The notes under the pieces are model-generated. The model was not told the origin of the DNA and made no database searches. It worked only from the letters and a program-made list of their open reading frames with translations. From the NCBI GenBank assembly GCA_963978265.1, contig CAXBQV010000016.1, positions 1 to 23,949 of the forward strand: a DNA stretch of 23,949 bases, read 5' to 3'. A program made the position numbers and the translations under genes. This document shows positions 7,167 to 15,086 of the stretch, piece by piece; positions within the stretch are counted from its first letter, which is position 1, and each line of letters begins with the position of its first letter. The DNA comes from JAKALQ01 sp963978265 (GTDB lineage: Bacteria; Actinomycetota; Actinomycetes; S36-B12; UBA5976).

Positions 7167-9278
7167 ATGCATCTCGCGCTATTCCTACTGGCAATGGCAG
7201 CGCTTGCCTACTCACTGTTCCGATTCGGGAAGGCCATCAAGCGGCTGCTCGGCGTGATTCGGCTTGGTCAGAAGGACACCACCCGCTCGGACAATCGGGG
7301 CCGTCGCTGGAAGCACATGGCCGTCGAGACGCTCGGCCACACTCGCCTGCTGCAGTTGAACCACGTCGGCATCGCGCACTGGTTCGTGTTCGTCGGATTC
7401 GGTGCACTGTTCTTCACGCTCGTGACCGCATTCGGACAGGTGTACAACCCGGAGTTCTCACTCCCGATGCTTGGCGGCTGGGGTCCCTACCATCTTGTCA
7501 CCGAAGTCATCGACGTGCTCACGTTCTTCGGCATCGTCTTCCTCATCGCTCTGCGACTGACGAAGCGCCCGTCCAGATACGGACGCACATCACGGTTCTT
7601 CGGGTCCACCATGTGGCAGGCGTATTACGTCGAGGCAACGATCCTCGTCATCACGTTGTGCGTGATCACACTTCGCGGACTCGAGGGTGCGCTCGCAGGG
7701 GTGACCGAGTACTCCTACGAACATCTGTTCTCCTATCCGCTGGTGGTCGCGTTCAAGGGCCTCGATCCCGACGTGCTCGGTTGGCTGATCACGCTCGTTG
7801 CCCTGATCAAGATCGCAGCGTCACTCGCTTGGTTCCTCGTCATCTCAGCGCAACCGACCATGGGTATCGCGTGGCATCGTTTTACGTCGTTCTTCAACAT
7901 CTGGTTCAAGCGCAACAGCGACGGTCGCCCGGCACTCGGCGCACTGCAGCCGATTCGCACGAATGGGGTACTGGTCGATTTCGAGGATCCTGCTGACGAT
8001 GCCACCTTCGGCGTCGGCGCGATCGAGGAATTCACGTGGAAGGACCTGCTCGACGTCACGACCTGCACCGAGTGTGGTCGTTGTCAGTCGCAATGCCCCG
8101 CATGGAACACGGAGAAGCCGCTGTCGCCGAAGCTCATGATCACGTCACTCCGTAACCATGCGTGGGCCAAGGCTCCGTACCTGCAAACCCCGGAAGCGGA
8201 TCGCAAGAACCTGCCGGCCGAGGTACAGGCGGAAGCCGCGAAGTCGCTCGTCGGCGACGTCATCGATCCCGATGCCCTTTGGGCATGTACGACGTGTGGT
8301 GCCTGTGTGCAGCAGTGTCCTGTCGACATCGAGCACATTGACCACTTCGTCGACATGCGGCGTCAACAGGTGATGGTCGATACTGCATTCCCTGCCGAAC
8401 TCAACGGCCTGTTCAAGAACATCGAGACCAAGGGCAATCCGTGGGGACTCAACAGTTCCGATCGCAACGGCTGGATCAAGGAGATGTCATTCCCTGTGCG
8501 TGTATTCGGCGCTGCAGGCGAAGACAGGCTTCCCGACGACGTCGAGTGGCTGTTCTGGGTCGGTTGCGCTGGTGCGTTCGAGGACAAGGCAAAGAAGACC
8601 ACCAAAGCTGTCGCCGAACTCCTGCACCTGGCGGGTGTCGAGTTCATGGTGCTCGGCGACGGTGAAACCTGCACTGGTGACAGTGCTCGCCGCGCGGGCA
8701 ACGAGTTTCTCTACCAGATGCAGGCGCAGGCGAATATCGAAGTCTTGAACGAAATCGGTGCGAAGAAGATCATCACCACCTGCCCGCACTGCATGAATGC
8801 CATCGGTCGTGATTACCCGCAACTCGGTGGCAACTACGAAGTCGTGCATCACTCGCAGGTGCTCACCGCGCTCGTCAAGGCGGGTGCGATCACCCCGCTC
8901 GCCCCGATCGACGAAACCATCACGTACCACGATCCGTGCTACCTCGGACGGCACAACCAGGTTTTCCTGCCGCCACGGGATCTGCTCGCTGCACTCCCGG
9001 GCGCGAACATCCAGGAGATGGAGCGCAACAAGGAATCCTCGTTCTGCTGCGGCGCCGGTGGCGCACGTATGTGGATGGAAGAGAAGATCGGTACACGTAT
9101 CAACGAAGAACGTGCACGTCAGGCACTCGCCACCGGCGCTACTCGCGTCACGGTTGCCTGTCCGTTCTGCAACATCATGCTGAGCGACGCCATGACGTCG
9201 AAAGCGGTTGGCGCCGGCGACGATGTGAAGGTCACCGAGCTCTCGGTGCTGCTACTGGAGTCCGTCAAGCAACGCTAG
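7167..9278 (+). CDS. Membrane Fe-S oxidoreductase, EtfD/HdrD-like (ETF:quinone-type)
   Basis: The 703-residue protein fuses a membrane domain to an iron-sulfur domain. About five helices occupy residues 1-225, resembling the nitrate reductase gamma/cytochrome-b type, with candidate haem ligands such as His66 and His71. Two 4Fe-4S motifs follow: Cys300/303/306/310 (CTECGRCQSQC) and Cys374/377/380/384 (CTTCGACVQQC). Two cysteine-rich CCG modules end the protein: Cys502, Cys539 and Cys542, then Cys591, Cys627-Cys628 (SFCCGAGG), Cys665 and Cys668. This layout matches Rv0338c of M. tuberculosis, reported as EtfD, which takes electrons from electron transfer flavoprotein during fatty-acid oxidation and passes them to the membrane quinone pool. 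That role is inferred here, since no etfAB lies in view. ATG 7167 is preferred over ATG 7140 because GGAGG lies 6 nt before it and the hydrophobic segment starts at once. The 3' end overlaps the convergent aldo/keto reductase by 27 nt. Confidence 0.88.
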   Translation: MHLALFLLAMAALAYSLFRFGKAIKRLLGVIRLGQKDTTRSDNRGRRWKHMAVETLGHTRLLQLNHVGIAHWFVFVGFGALFFTLVTAFGQVYNPEFSLPMLGGWGPYHLVTEVIDVLTFFGIVFLIALRLTKRPSRYGRTSRFFGSTMWQAYYVEATILVITLCVITLRGLEGALAGVTEYSYEHLFSYPLVVAFKGLDPDVLGWLITLVALIKIAASLAWFLVISAQPTMGIAWHRFTSFFNIWFKRNSDGRPALGALQPIRTNGVLVDFEDPADDATFGVGAIEEFTWKDLLDVTTCTECGRCQSQCPAWNTEKPLSPKLMITSLRNHAWAKAPYLQTPEADRKNLPAEVQAEAAKSLVGDVIDPDALWACTTCGACVQQCPVDIEHIDHFVDMRRQQVMVDTAFPAELNGLFKNIETKGNPWGLNSSDRNGWIKEMSFPVRVFGAAGEDRLPDDVEWLFWVGCAGAFEDKAKKTTKAVAELLHLAGVEFMVLGDGETCTGDSARRAGNEFLYQMQAQANIEVLNEIGAKKIITTCPHCMNAIGRDYPQLGGNYEVVHHSQVLTALVKAGAITPLAPIDETITYHDPCYLGRHNQVFLPPRDLLAALPGANIQEMERNKESSFCCGAGGARMWMEEKIGTRINEERARQALATGATRVTVACPFCNIMLSDAMTSKAVGAGDDVKVTELSVLLLESVKQR

Positions 9279-10178
9279 TTCTGCTGCGGTCAGTGACACC
9301 GGCTGCATGAGCTCGGCAAGTTGTTGTGGCGTTCGCGCACTCGCGAGCGGTGCGATCACTCCGGGCTGCCGACGCAACCACTCGAGTGCGACCGCGCTAT
9401 GGCTGACGCCGTGCGCAGACGCAATTTCCCCCACGGTACGAAGCGTGTTCCATCCGAGTTCCGTGTCGTAGTCAGCAAGCACGCCGCCAGCGCGGGCACT
9501 TTCCACGGTAATGCCCTGCCGGTACTTGCCGGAGAGGAAGCCACGAGCAAGGCCGTAGAACGGGAAACAGGCGATGCCGCTCTCGATGCAAACTTGCTGT
9601 AGCCCGGACTCGTAGTCACTTCGAACCATCAGGTTGTAGTGCGTTTGCAAACCGACGTACGCGGGTACGTTCAACTGCTCCGCCACGCGCAGGGCCTCAG
9701 CAAGACGCGGTGCGCTGTACTGAGAGGCCACGATGTAGCGCACCTTCCCCGCAGCAACCAACTCCGCAAAGGTGCTGAGTGTCTCCTCGAGTGGGACGGA
9801 GCGGTCATCCTCATGTGCGTAATAGAGATCGACATAGTCCGTTTGCAGGCGACGCAGCGAATCGTCGAGTGCGACACGGATGTTCGAACGACTCAAGCCA
9901 CGGCGTGTCGAAAGCTTGGCAACCTTCGTTGCCAGCACGATGCGTGAACGGTTGTTGCGAGCGTGCATCCACTCCCCGATGATGCGTTCACTCTCACCAC
10001 CGATATTCCCCGGTTTCCATTCGCTGTACACATCAGCGGTATCGATGAAATTGCCCCCCGCTTGGACGTATGCGTCGAGTACAGCGAAGGATTCATCGCG
10101 ATCGGACGTCCATCCGAACGTATTGCCGCCCAGATAGAGCGAATGCACATCAAGGTCCGTCTTGGGAAGACGGATCAT
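9252..10178 (-). CDS. Aldo/keto reductase
   Basis: An NADPH-dependent (beta/alpha)8-barrel oxidoreductase of about 308 residues; the physiological substrate is unknown. The catalytic tetrad is visible: Asp and Tyr in FIDTADVYSEW, Lys in LATKVAKL and His in DLYYAHEDD. Other family marks are GGESERIIGEW, SNIRVALDDSLRRLQTDYVD, the SQYS segment on the nicotinamide side, and the C-terminal cofactor phosphate-binding stretch IAPLASARTPQQLAEL. It resembles the YghZ/voltage-gated K+ channel beta-like group of AKRs. The ATG at 10178 overlaps the dcd TGA by one base (TGATG); a TTG one codon earlier is the alternative. Its end overlaps the convergent Fe-S oxidoreductase gene. Confidence 0.92.
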   Translation of the reverse strand: MIRLPKTDLDVHSLYLGGNTFGWTSDRDESFAVLDAYVQAGGNFIDTADVYSEWKPGNIGGESERIIGEWMHARNNRSRIVLATKVAKLSTRRGLSRSNIRVALDDSLRRLQTDYVDLYYAHEDDRSVPLEETLSTFAELVAAGKVRYIVASQYSAPRLAEALRVAEQLNVPAYVGLQTHYNLMVRSDYESGLQQVCIESGIACFPFYGLARGFLSGKYRQGITVESARAGGVLADYDTELGWNTLRTVGEIASAHGVSHSAVALEWLRRQPGVIAPLASARTPQQLAELMQPVSLTAAELALLDGLQ

Positions 10179-10756
10179 CAATCAACCTGTGTGATGTGGA
10201 AGTTGAGGTAGGACTTCGACGGCGTCGGGCCCCGCTGGCCCTGATACCGCGATCCGTAGATCGAGGATCCATACGGATGCTCCGCCGGCGATGTGAGTTT
10301 GAAGAAGCAGAGTTGACCGATCTTCATGCCCGGCCACAGCATGATGGGGAGTGTTGAAACGTTCGACAGTTCGAGCGTCACGTGCCCAGAGAATCCCGGA
10401 TCGACGAACCCCGCAGTTGCGTGCGTCAGCAGGCCGAGTCTGCCGAGCGACGACTTGCCTTCGACGCGAGCTGCGATGTCATCGGGCAACGACACGACTT
10501 CGTAGGTGCTGCCAAGAGCGAATTCGCCCGGATGCAGCACGAATGCCTCATCCGGACGGACCTCTACAGCACGCGTGAGTTCCGTCTGCTCCTGCCGAGG
10601 GTCGATGAACGGGTATCGGTGGTTCTCGAAGGTACGGAAGAAGCGATCGAGACGCACATCGATGGACGACGGCTGGATCATCAACGGGTCGAAGGGTTCG
10701 AGCTTGACGCGGCCGAGTTCGATCTCGGCCTTGATGTCGCGGTCTGAAAGCAGCAC
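10178..10756 (-). CDS. dcd: dCTP deaminase (probably dUMP-forming)
   Basis: Dcd makes dUMP precursors for thymidylate. In mycobacteria and other Actinobacteria it deaminates dCTP and also hydrolyses the resulting dUTP. The GTG at 10756 gives 192 residues beginning V/MLLSDRDIKAEI, exactly the family N-terminus. An in-frame TTG nine codons upstream would add CPYYAAH, which does not belong. Motifs are QPSSIDVRLD, EGKSSLGRLGLL, the catalytic Glu129 in HVTLELSN, and YQGQRGPTPSKSY. The run LLTHATAGFVDPGFSG resembles the bifunctional type rather than E. coli Dcd, so dUMP formation is inferred. No strong ribosome site is seen. It sits between the SDR and AKR genes, overlapping the latter by one base. 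Confidence 0.94.
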   Translation of the reverse strand: MLLSDRDIKAEIELGRVKLEPFDPLMIQPSSIDVRLDRFFRTFENHRYPFIDPRQEQTELTRAVEVRPDEAFVLHPGEFALGSTYEVVSLPDDIAARVEGKSSLGRLGLLTHATAGFVDPGFSGHVTLELSNVSTLPIMLWPGMKIGQLCFFKLTSPAEHPYGSSIYGSRYQGQRGPTPSKSYLNFHITQVD

Positions 10757-10799
10757 GTGAGCAGCGTAGTAGGGGCAGCGCAAGTGATGCCGCTGCCAC

Positions 10800-11546
10800 T
10801 CAGGGTCTGCGAATCACCTTGTGCTGGGCAGCCTGTGCCAGCGGTCGTACCACCAGCAGATCGATATTCACGTGCGATGGACGGGTGGCAACCCACACGA
10901 TCGTGTCCGCGACGTCGTCGGCAGTCAGTGGCTGCTCGACGCCTTCGTACACCTTTGCCGCCTTGGTTGCGTCACCCGCATTGCGCACCAATGCGAACTC
11001 CTCGGTCTTCACCATCCCGGGTGCGATGACGCTGACGCGAATCGGTTCGCCGGCCAGTTCCAGCCGCAGGGTGCCGGCGAACGCATGCTCTGCGTGCTTG
11101 GCGGCGGTGTAGCTTCCACCAGTCTCGTAGACGGTGAAACCGGCGGTGGATCCGGTGACCACGATGTGGCCGTCACCACTGGCGCGGAGGTTCTCGATCA
11201 AGGCCCGCACGGTGCGTACGGTTCCGATCACATTGACGTCGTAGGTCTTTCGCCATGACTCGAGGTCGGCTTCGGTCACGGCCTTTGCGTCGAATGCGCC
11301 TCCGGCATTCGCGACAAGCAGGTGCACTGCCCTGCCGGCCAACCGTTCGACGAGCGCATCCACGCTTGTATCAGAGGTGACATCGAGTTCAACGGCCGTG
11401 ATACGCGGATTCGAGTTCGCGAGGTCGTGCAACCGGTCCGTCCGTCGGGCGGCGGCGATGACATCCCATCCGGCATCGGCCAGTTGGCGAGCAGATGCAG
11501 CGCCGATACCGCTACTGGCTCCGGTGACGATGGCGAGTCGGTTCAT
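10800..11546 (-). CDS. SDR family NAD(P)-dependent oxidoreductase (YdfG-like)
   Basis: A classical short-chain dehydrogenase of 248 residues. The Rossmann dinucleotide motif TGASSGIG lies at 8-15, followed by ARR at 33-35, which usually indicates NADPH preference. The LDV segment follows, then NAG (80-82), the catalytic triad Ser133 (VTGSTAG), Tyr146 and Lys150 (YTAAK), and APGMVKTEEF. Overall it most resembles the YdfG/serine-3-dehydrogenase-like subgroup, but its substrate cannot be read from the sequence. The ATG at 11546 has no Shine-Dalgarno sequence. A CATGAT element (A at -11, T at -7) precedes it at leaderless spacing. It leads the SDR-dcd-AKR group, with 43 nt to dcd. Confidence 0.92.
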   Translation of the reverse strand: MNRLAIVTGASSGIGAASARQLADAGWDVIAAARRTDRLHDLANSNPRITAVELDVTSDTSVDALVERLAGRAVHLLVANAGGAFDAKAVTEADLESWRKTYDVNVIGTVRTVRALIENLRASGDGHIVVTGSTAGFTVYETGGSYTAAKHAEHAFAGTLRLELAGEPIRVSVIAPGMVKTEEFALVRNAGDATKAAKVYEGVEQPLTADDVADTIVWVATRPSHVNIDLLVVRPLAQAAQHKVIRRP

Positions 11547-11552
11547 GCCGTA

Positions 11553-11558
11553 ATCATG
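11553..11558 (-). promoter_or_regulatory. Possible -10 element of a leaderless SDR gene
   Basis: On the minus strand CATGAT lies at -12 to -7 relative to the SDR ATG, keeping the two most important positions (A at -11, T at -7). No -35 hexamer or ribosome site is visible. A match this loose occurs often by chance, so the call is weak. Confidence 0.25.
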
Positions 11559-11575
11559 GCATTGAGGCGTGCCGA

Positions 11576-11603
11576 TTGGCAGCCATCGTGGTGTGACTAC
11601 GCT
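11576..11603 (+). promoter_or_regulatory. Sigma70-type promoter for the lipoprotein gene
   Basis: TTGGCA (11576-11581), a 16-nt spacer, then TACGCT (11598-11603). Transcription would start at about 11610-11612, at or just before the ATG at 11612, so this supports that start codon and a leaderless or near-leaderless message. It lies in the 65-nt divergent gap between the SDR and lipoprotein genes. Confidence 0.5.
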
Positions 11604-11611
11604 TGTCGACC

Positions 11612-12163
11612 ATGAACCGGTCCACGACAGACGCGATGGTGCACGAAGACGCTATAGCGGTACACGCCCGAACACATCCTCGAACACTGCAGCGGATGAT
11701 CGCTCTGCTGCTATCGGCGATGGCACTTGTGGGTTGTACCTCGTCGTCATCGACCGAGCAGTCGACGCTGACGTCCTGGACGCGAGAAGCCGGCCTCGCC
11801 TCAGTCGTACAGGGCATCGCGCAATCGGTCTCCGCAACTGCCGATGACCTGAAGGGGCTCACCTCCTCAACCGAGGACATCCTCAAGATGGCGAACGCGC
11901 TGCGTGAAAGCGGCGCTTCGCTCGCAACCCAGGCAGAGGCGCTCGCAGCCGAACCCGCCTCATCGGATTCCGCCTATGAACAGCAACGTGCGGCGCTTAT
12001 CGAAGCGATGCGCACGTACGCAGCGACAACCGCGAAGCTCGTGGGTCCGGACCTGCAGGCGATCACCGACTCGATCAAGGCATTGACTGAGATCTCGACG
12101 TCACTGACAGCGTTCAACACCTACGTACAGGAGCACGGGGACGACCCGGTCACTGCTGCCTAG
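11612..12163 (+). CDS. Small putative lipoprotein of unknown function
   Basis: I do not recognise a family. The protein has an N-terminal basic stretch, a hydrophobic run (IALLLSAMALVG) and a lipobox ending LVGC, followed by a Ser/Thr linker. It therefore looks like a diacylglyceryl-modified lipoprotein with a mature part of about 140 residues. The mature part is almost wholly alpha-helical in character, rich in Ala, Ser, Thr and Leu with heptad-like spacing (LASVVQGIAQSVSATADDL, LQAITDSIKALTEI), and contains no Cys after the lipobox. The start is uncertain. ATG 11612 fits the upstream promoter but gives a long (~30 residue) n-region. ATG 11636 and ATG 11696 are alternatives, the last leaving no positive charge before the hydrophobic core. 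It stands alone between the divergent SDR gene and cysK. Confidence 0.75.
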   Translation: MNRSTTDAMVHEDAIAVHARTHPRTLQRMIALLLSAMALVGCTSSSSTEQSTLTSWTREAGLASVVQGIAQSVSATADDLKGLTSSTEDILKMANALRESGASLATQAEALAAEPASSDSAYEQQRAALIEAMRTYAATTAKLVGPDLQAITDSIKALTEISTSLTAFNTYVQEHGDDPVTAA

Positions 12164-12210
12164 GTCCTGCTATTGCGGATTCTTCGCGTCTGGATCCCAC
12201 ACTTTCAGAC

Positions 12211-12223
12211 CGGGCCGCGCCCG
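12211..12223 (+). terminator. Weak GC hairpin after the lipoprotein gene
   Basis: CGGGC-CGC-GCCCG forms a 5-bp all-GC stem with a 3-nt loop, 48 nt after the lipoprotein stop and followed by ATTTGAG, which is not a proper U-tract. It could help terminate before cysK, but the stem is short and such hairpins are common at this G+C. Nothing else is recognisable in the 98-nt gap from 12164 to 12261. Confidence 0.25.
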
Positions 12224-12261
12224 ATTTGAGGGGAAGGCGGTTCGCCTGTCACCCTTCCGCC

Positions 12262-13194
12262 ATGCGTATTGCGAATGACATCACGGCCCTCGTGGGCAAC
12301 ACCCCGCTCGTGCGGATCAACCGCATCACCGACGGCGCTCAGGCGACCGTCGTCGCGAAGCTCGAGTTCTTCAACCCCGCACACAGTGTGAAGGACCGGA
12401 TCGGCGTCGCGATGATCGATGCTGCGCAGCAGGCCGGTCTCATCGGCCCGGATACCGTCATCGTCGAACCCACGTCGGGGAACACCGGTATCGCGCTTGC
12501 GATGGTCGCCGCTGCCCGCGGCATCAAGATCACGCTCGTCATGCCCGAAACGATGAGCAAGGAACGCCGTGCACTCCTCCGTGGCTACGGTGCCGAACTC
12601 ATTCTCACGCCTGGCCCGGACGGCATGGGTGGCGCAATCGCCAAAGCGACGGAACTCGCCGAAACGAATCCCAACTACTTCATGCCCCAGCAGTTCAAGA
12701 ATCTCGCGAACCCCGAGATCCATCGCAAGACGACAGCTGAAGAGATCTGGAACGACACCGACGGCAAGGTGGACATCGTGATCGCCGGCGTCGGCACCGG
12801 CGGCACCATCACCGGCGTCGGGCAGGCACTGAAAGCGAAAAACCCGAATCTGCGCGTGATCGCGGTGGAACCGAAGGCGTCCGCCGTGCTCTCGGGACAG
12901 CCGAAAGGACCACACCCGCTGCAGGGCATCGGTGCAGGTTTCGTCCCCGACATTCTCGACACGAAGGTCTACGACGAAATCGTCCCCGTTGACGCCGACG
13001 ATGCATTCAAGACGGCACGGCGCGCTGCAACCGAGGAAGGTCTCCTCGTCGGCATTTCGTCCGGTGCCGCACTCTGGGCTGCTGCCGAAGTCGCAAAGCG
13101 TCCGGAGAACGCCGGCAAGTTGATCGTCGTCATCATCCCGTCATTCGGCGAGCGCTATCTCTCCACCGCACTGTTCGCAGGACTGACGGACTAA
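12262..13194 (+). CDS. cysK: Cysteine synthase A (O-acetylserine sulfhydrylase)
   Basis: CysK uses PLP to replace the acetate of O-acetyl-L-serine with sulfide, giving cysteine. The 310-residue protein is very close in sequence to mycobacterial CysK1. Visible features are NTPLVRINR (13-21), the PLP Schiff-base Lys44 in SVKDRIG, the substrate loop PTSGNTG (70-76), the PLP phosphate-binding GTGGTITG (178-185), the Ser in GISSGAA (264-270), and the C-terminal FGERYLSTALF. The ATG at 12262 fits the family N-terminus. No Shine-Dalgarno sequence is visible, and upstream in-frame codons (from TTG 12226) do not match the family. The TAA overlaps the cysE ATG by one base (TAATG), so the two are translationally coupled. 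Confidence 0.97.
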   Translation: MRIANDITALVGNTPLVRINRITDGAQATVVAKLEFFNPAHSVKDRIGVAMIDAAQQAGLIGPDTVIVEPTSGNTGIALAMVAAARGIKITLVMPETMSKERRALLRGYGAELILTPGPDGMGGAIAKATELAETNPNYFMPQQFKNLANPEIHRKTTAEEIWNDTDGKVDIVIAGVGTGGTITGVGQALKAKNPNLRVIAVEPKASAVLSGQPKGPHPLQGIGAGFVPDILDTKVYDEIVPVDADDAFKTARRAATEEGLLVGISSGAALWAAAEVAKRPENAGKLIVVIIPSFGERYLSTALFAGLTD

Positions 13195-13910
13195 TGGCAG
13201 AAACCCTGCTGCAGCACGTCCGCCACGATGTGCGTTGTGTCCTGGATCGCGATCCAGCTGCGCGCAGCGCACTCGAGGTGGTCCTGCTGTATCCGGGGTT
13301 GCACGCGTTGTGGGCACATCGGGTTGCACACGCACTGTACGAGCGGAAGCTCTACTTCATTGCGCGTCTCATCTCGCAGGTCACCCGGTTCTGGACGCAG
13401 ATCGAGATCCATCCCGGTGCACAGATCGGCACTGGTGTGTTCATCGATCACGGCAGCGGTGTCGTCATCGGTGAGACTGCGATCGTCGGCAATGACGTCA
13501 CCATCTACCAGGGCGTCACGCTTGGCGGCACTGCGCTGGAGCAGGTGAAGCGTCATCCCACGATCGGTGACCGGGTCATCATCGGTTCGGGTGCGAAAGT
13601 GCTCGGCAACATCACCATCGGAAGCGACACCCGCATCGGCGCGAACGCCGTCGTCACCAAGTCCGTGAAGGACCACTCGGTCGTCGTGGGTGTGCCCGGT
13701 CAGGTCATCCGCATCGGAAACCAGGACATCTCCGAGCGCGGCAGCGGTGGTTCCGTGCCGGATCCCGTCGGTCAAGCGGTACACGAACTGCTTGCACGGG
13801 TTGGAGGCCTCGAGAAGCACGTCCTCGGGTTGCAGTCATCGCACCACATTCATGCGGAGAGCGACGGCGTGGATTGGTCGATCGAGGAAGACGTCGACTT
13901 CGTCATCTAG
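13194..13910 (+). CDS. cysE: Serine O-acetyltransferase
   Basis: CysE acetylates L-serine with acetyl-CoA to O-acetylserine, the substrate of CysK encoded immediately upstream. The 238-residue protein is the short (EpsC-like) form, with a small N-terminal helical part and a left-handed beta-helix of hexapeptide repeats. Active-site residues are in IEIHPGAQIG and IDHGSGVVIGE; His86 is the catalytic base, paired with Glu71 where E. coli has Asp. The helix continues through GVTLGGTA, IGDRVIIGSGAKVLGNI and VVGVPGQVI. The polar C-terminal extension ends in DFVI. A terminal Ile in such a tail inserts into the CysK active site to form the cysteine synthase complex. The last 4 bases overlap the convergent MFS gene. 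Confidence 0.96.
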   Translation: MAETLLQHVRHDVRCVLDRDPAARSALEVVLLYPGLHALWAHRVAHALYERKLYFIARLISQVTRFWTQIEIHPGAQIGTGVFIDHGSGVVIGETAIVGNDVTIYQGVTLGGTALEQVKRHPTIGDRVIIGSGAKVLGNITIGSDTRIGANAVVTKSVKDHSVVVGVPGQVIRIGNQDISERGSGGSVPDPVGQAVHELLARVGGLEKHVLGLQSSHHIHAESDGVDWSIEEDVDFVI

Positions 13911-15073
13911 TCGACGCGCTTCGCAATCCGTGAACCGGCAAGGATGCCCACTCCCAGCACTGCCGGCACCAGCATCGCCCATCGCAACGAAACCGCGTCG
14001 CCGAGGTAGCCCAGCAGCGGCGGACCAGCAAGGAACGATGCGTACGCGATTCCCGCAACCATCGAAACGGCCTGTGCTGGCGCGATGACCGTCGAATATT
14101 CTCGGATCGCGATCGCACCGGCAACGCTCATCATCATCGGGAATACCACCGAGACACCCAGTCCGAGCAGGAACCAACCGAGCATGATCCCGACGACGTC
14201 ACCGATGAGCAACCCGATCGTGAGTCCGACGGTCGTGAACGACCCGCAGACAAGCAGCACTCGCGCACGACCGAATCGCTGGCTGAGATTGTCGGATGAG
14301 AAGCGTCCGATCACCATCGCTGACTGAAACACCACATATGGCAGCGATGCGACGAACGCCGTCACGTTCCATTCCTCACGGAGCAGCAACGCACCCCAGT
14401 CGATCGCAGCGCCTTCGCCGATGGTGGCACACATCGCGACCAGTCCGAGCAACCACAAGAGCAAGGGATAGCTGCGCTTCTCACGCTGCTCGGCCGTAGG
14501 AGCATGACGATCGGCAGCCGCGGGCAAGAGTGATCTTCCGAAGACGACCGAGGCCACCGTAACGAACACCGACATCGTGATCGCGTGCACAACAAGAGCG
14601 ACGTTGGCGGCTGCGAACCCCCCACCAATCAGCCCGCCGGCAATGCCGCCCACACTCCAGAGGCCATGCATCCGACCCATGATGAGTCGCCCAGATTCGT
14701 GCTCGATTGTCACCGCGTGCGCATTCATGGCCATATCCATGGTGGCTATCGCGAACATGAACACGCATGCGGCCGCAGCGAATGACGTGAAGCCCGGAGC
14801 CGACGCCACAACAGGAAACATGATGGCTTCCCCAAGCACCGCAGCCCGCATCACCGGAGAGCTTCCATACGTAGCTGACCATTTGCCCGCGAGCTGTAGG
14901 GCACTGATCGCGCCAACCGATCCGGCGAAGAGTGCAAGACCGAGTTGGCCATTTGTGATTTCCAGCCGAGTCTTGATTTCAGGCAGCCTCACTGCCAATG
15001 ATGCCCATGCAACTGCGTTCAGGAAGAACCACACTGAGGTGCCGAGCGTGGCACGCTTCAGATACGACTGCAC
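13907..15073 (-). CDS. MFS transporter
   Basis: A 388-residue major facilitator superfamily protein with 12 recognisable hydrophobic segments and the two-half layout. The N-terminal WFFLNAVAWASLAVRLPEIK matches the YbjJ-like/fucose permease-related MFS branch, whose members often start with a segment ending in RLP.IK. The central polar loop (PAAADRHAPTAEQREKRS) separates the halves. The substrate is not determinable. It starts with GTG at 15073, 13 nt downstream of the sdaA stop, so it is probably co-transcribed with L-serine dehydratase. That hints at, but does not show, amino-acid or metabolite transport. Its end overlaps the convergent cysE gene by 4 nt. No Shine-Dalgarno sequence is seen. 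Confidence 0.88.
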   Translation of the reverse strand: MQSYLKRATLGTSVWFFLNAVAWASLAVRLPEIKTRLEITNGQLGLALFAGSVGAISALQLAGKWSATYGSSPVMRAAVLGEAIMFPVVASAPGFTSFAAAACVFMFAIATMDMAMNAHAVTIEHESGRLIMGRMHGLWSVGGIAGGLIGGGFAAANVALVVHAITMSVFVTVASVVFGRSLLPAAADRHAPTAEQREKRSYPLLLWLLGLVAMCATIGEGAAIDWGALLLREEWNVTAFVASLPYVVFQSAMVIGRFSSDNLSQRFGRARVLLVCGSFTTVGLTIGLLIGDVVGIMLGWFLLGLGVSVVFPMMMSVAGAIAIREYSTVIAPAQAVSMVAGIAYASFLAGPPLLGYLGDAVSLRWAMLVPAVLGVGILAGSRIAKRVD

Positions 15074-15086
15074 GCTGCGAGTGTAA

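Noticed and set aside
7064..7996. 310-codon plus-strand ORF overlapping the Fe-S oxidoreductase in another frame
   Set aside because: The translation is Arg/His-rich with no domain, while the overlapping frame has intact TM and cysteine motifs.
12164..12261. Possible tRNA or riboswitch before cysK (GGCGGTTCGCC and a GGAAGG/CCTTCC pair)
   Set aside because: The arms do not form a cloverleaf, there is no T-loop stem match, and no S-box or other known leader is recognisable. The pairing is short and G+C driven.
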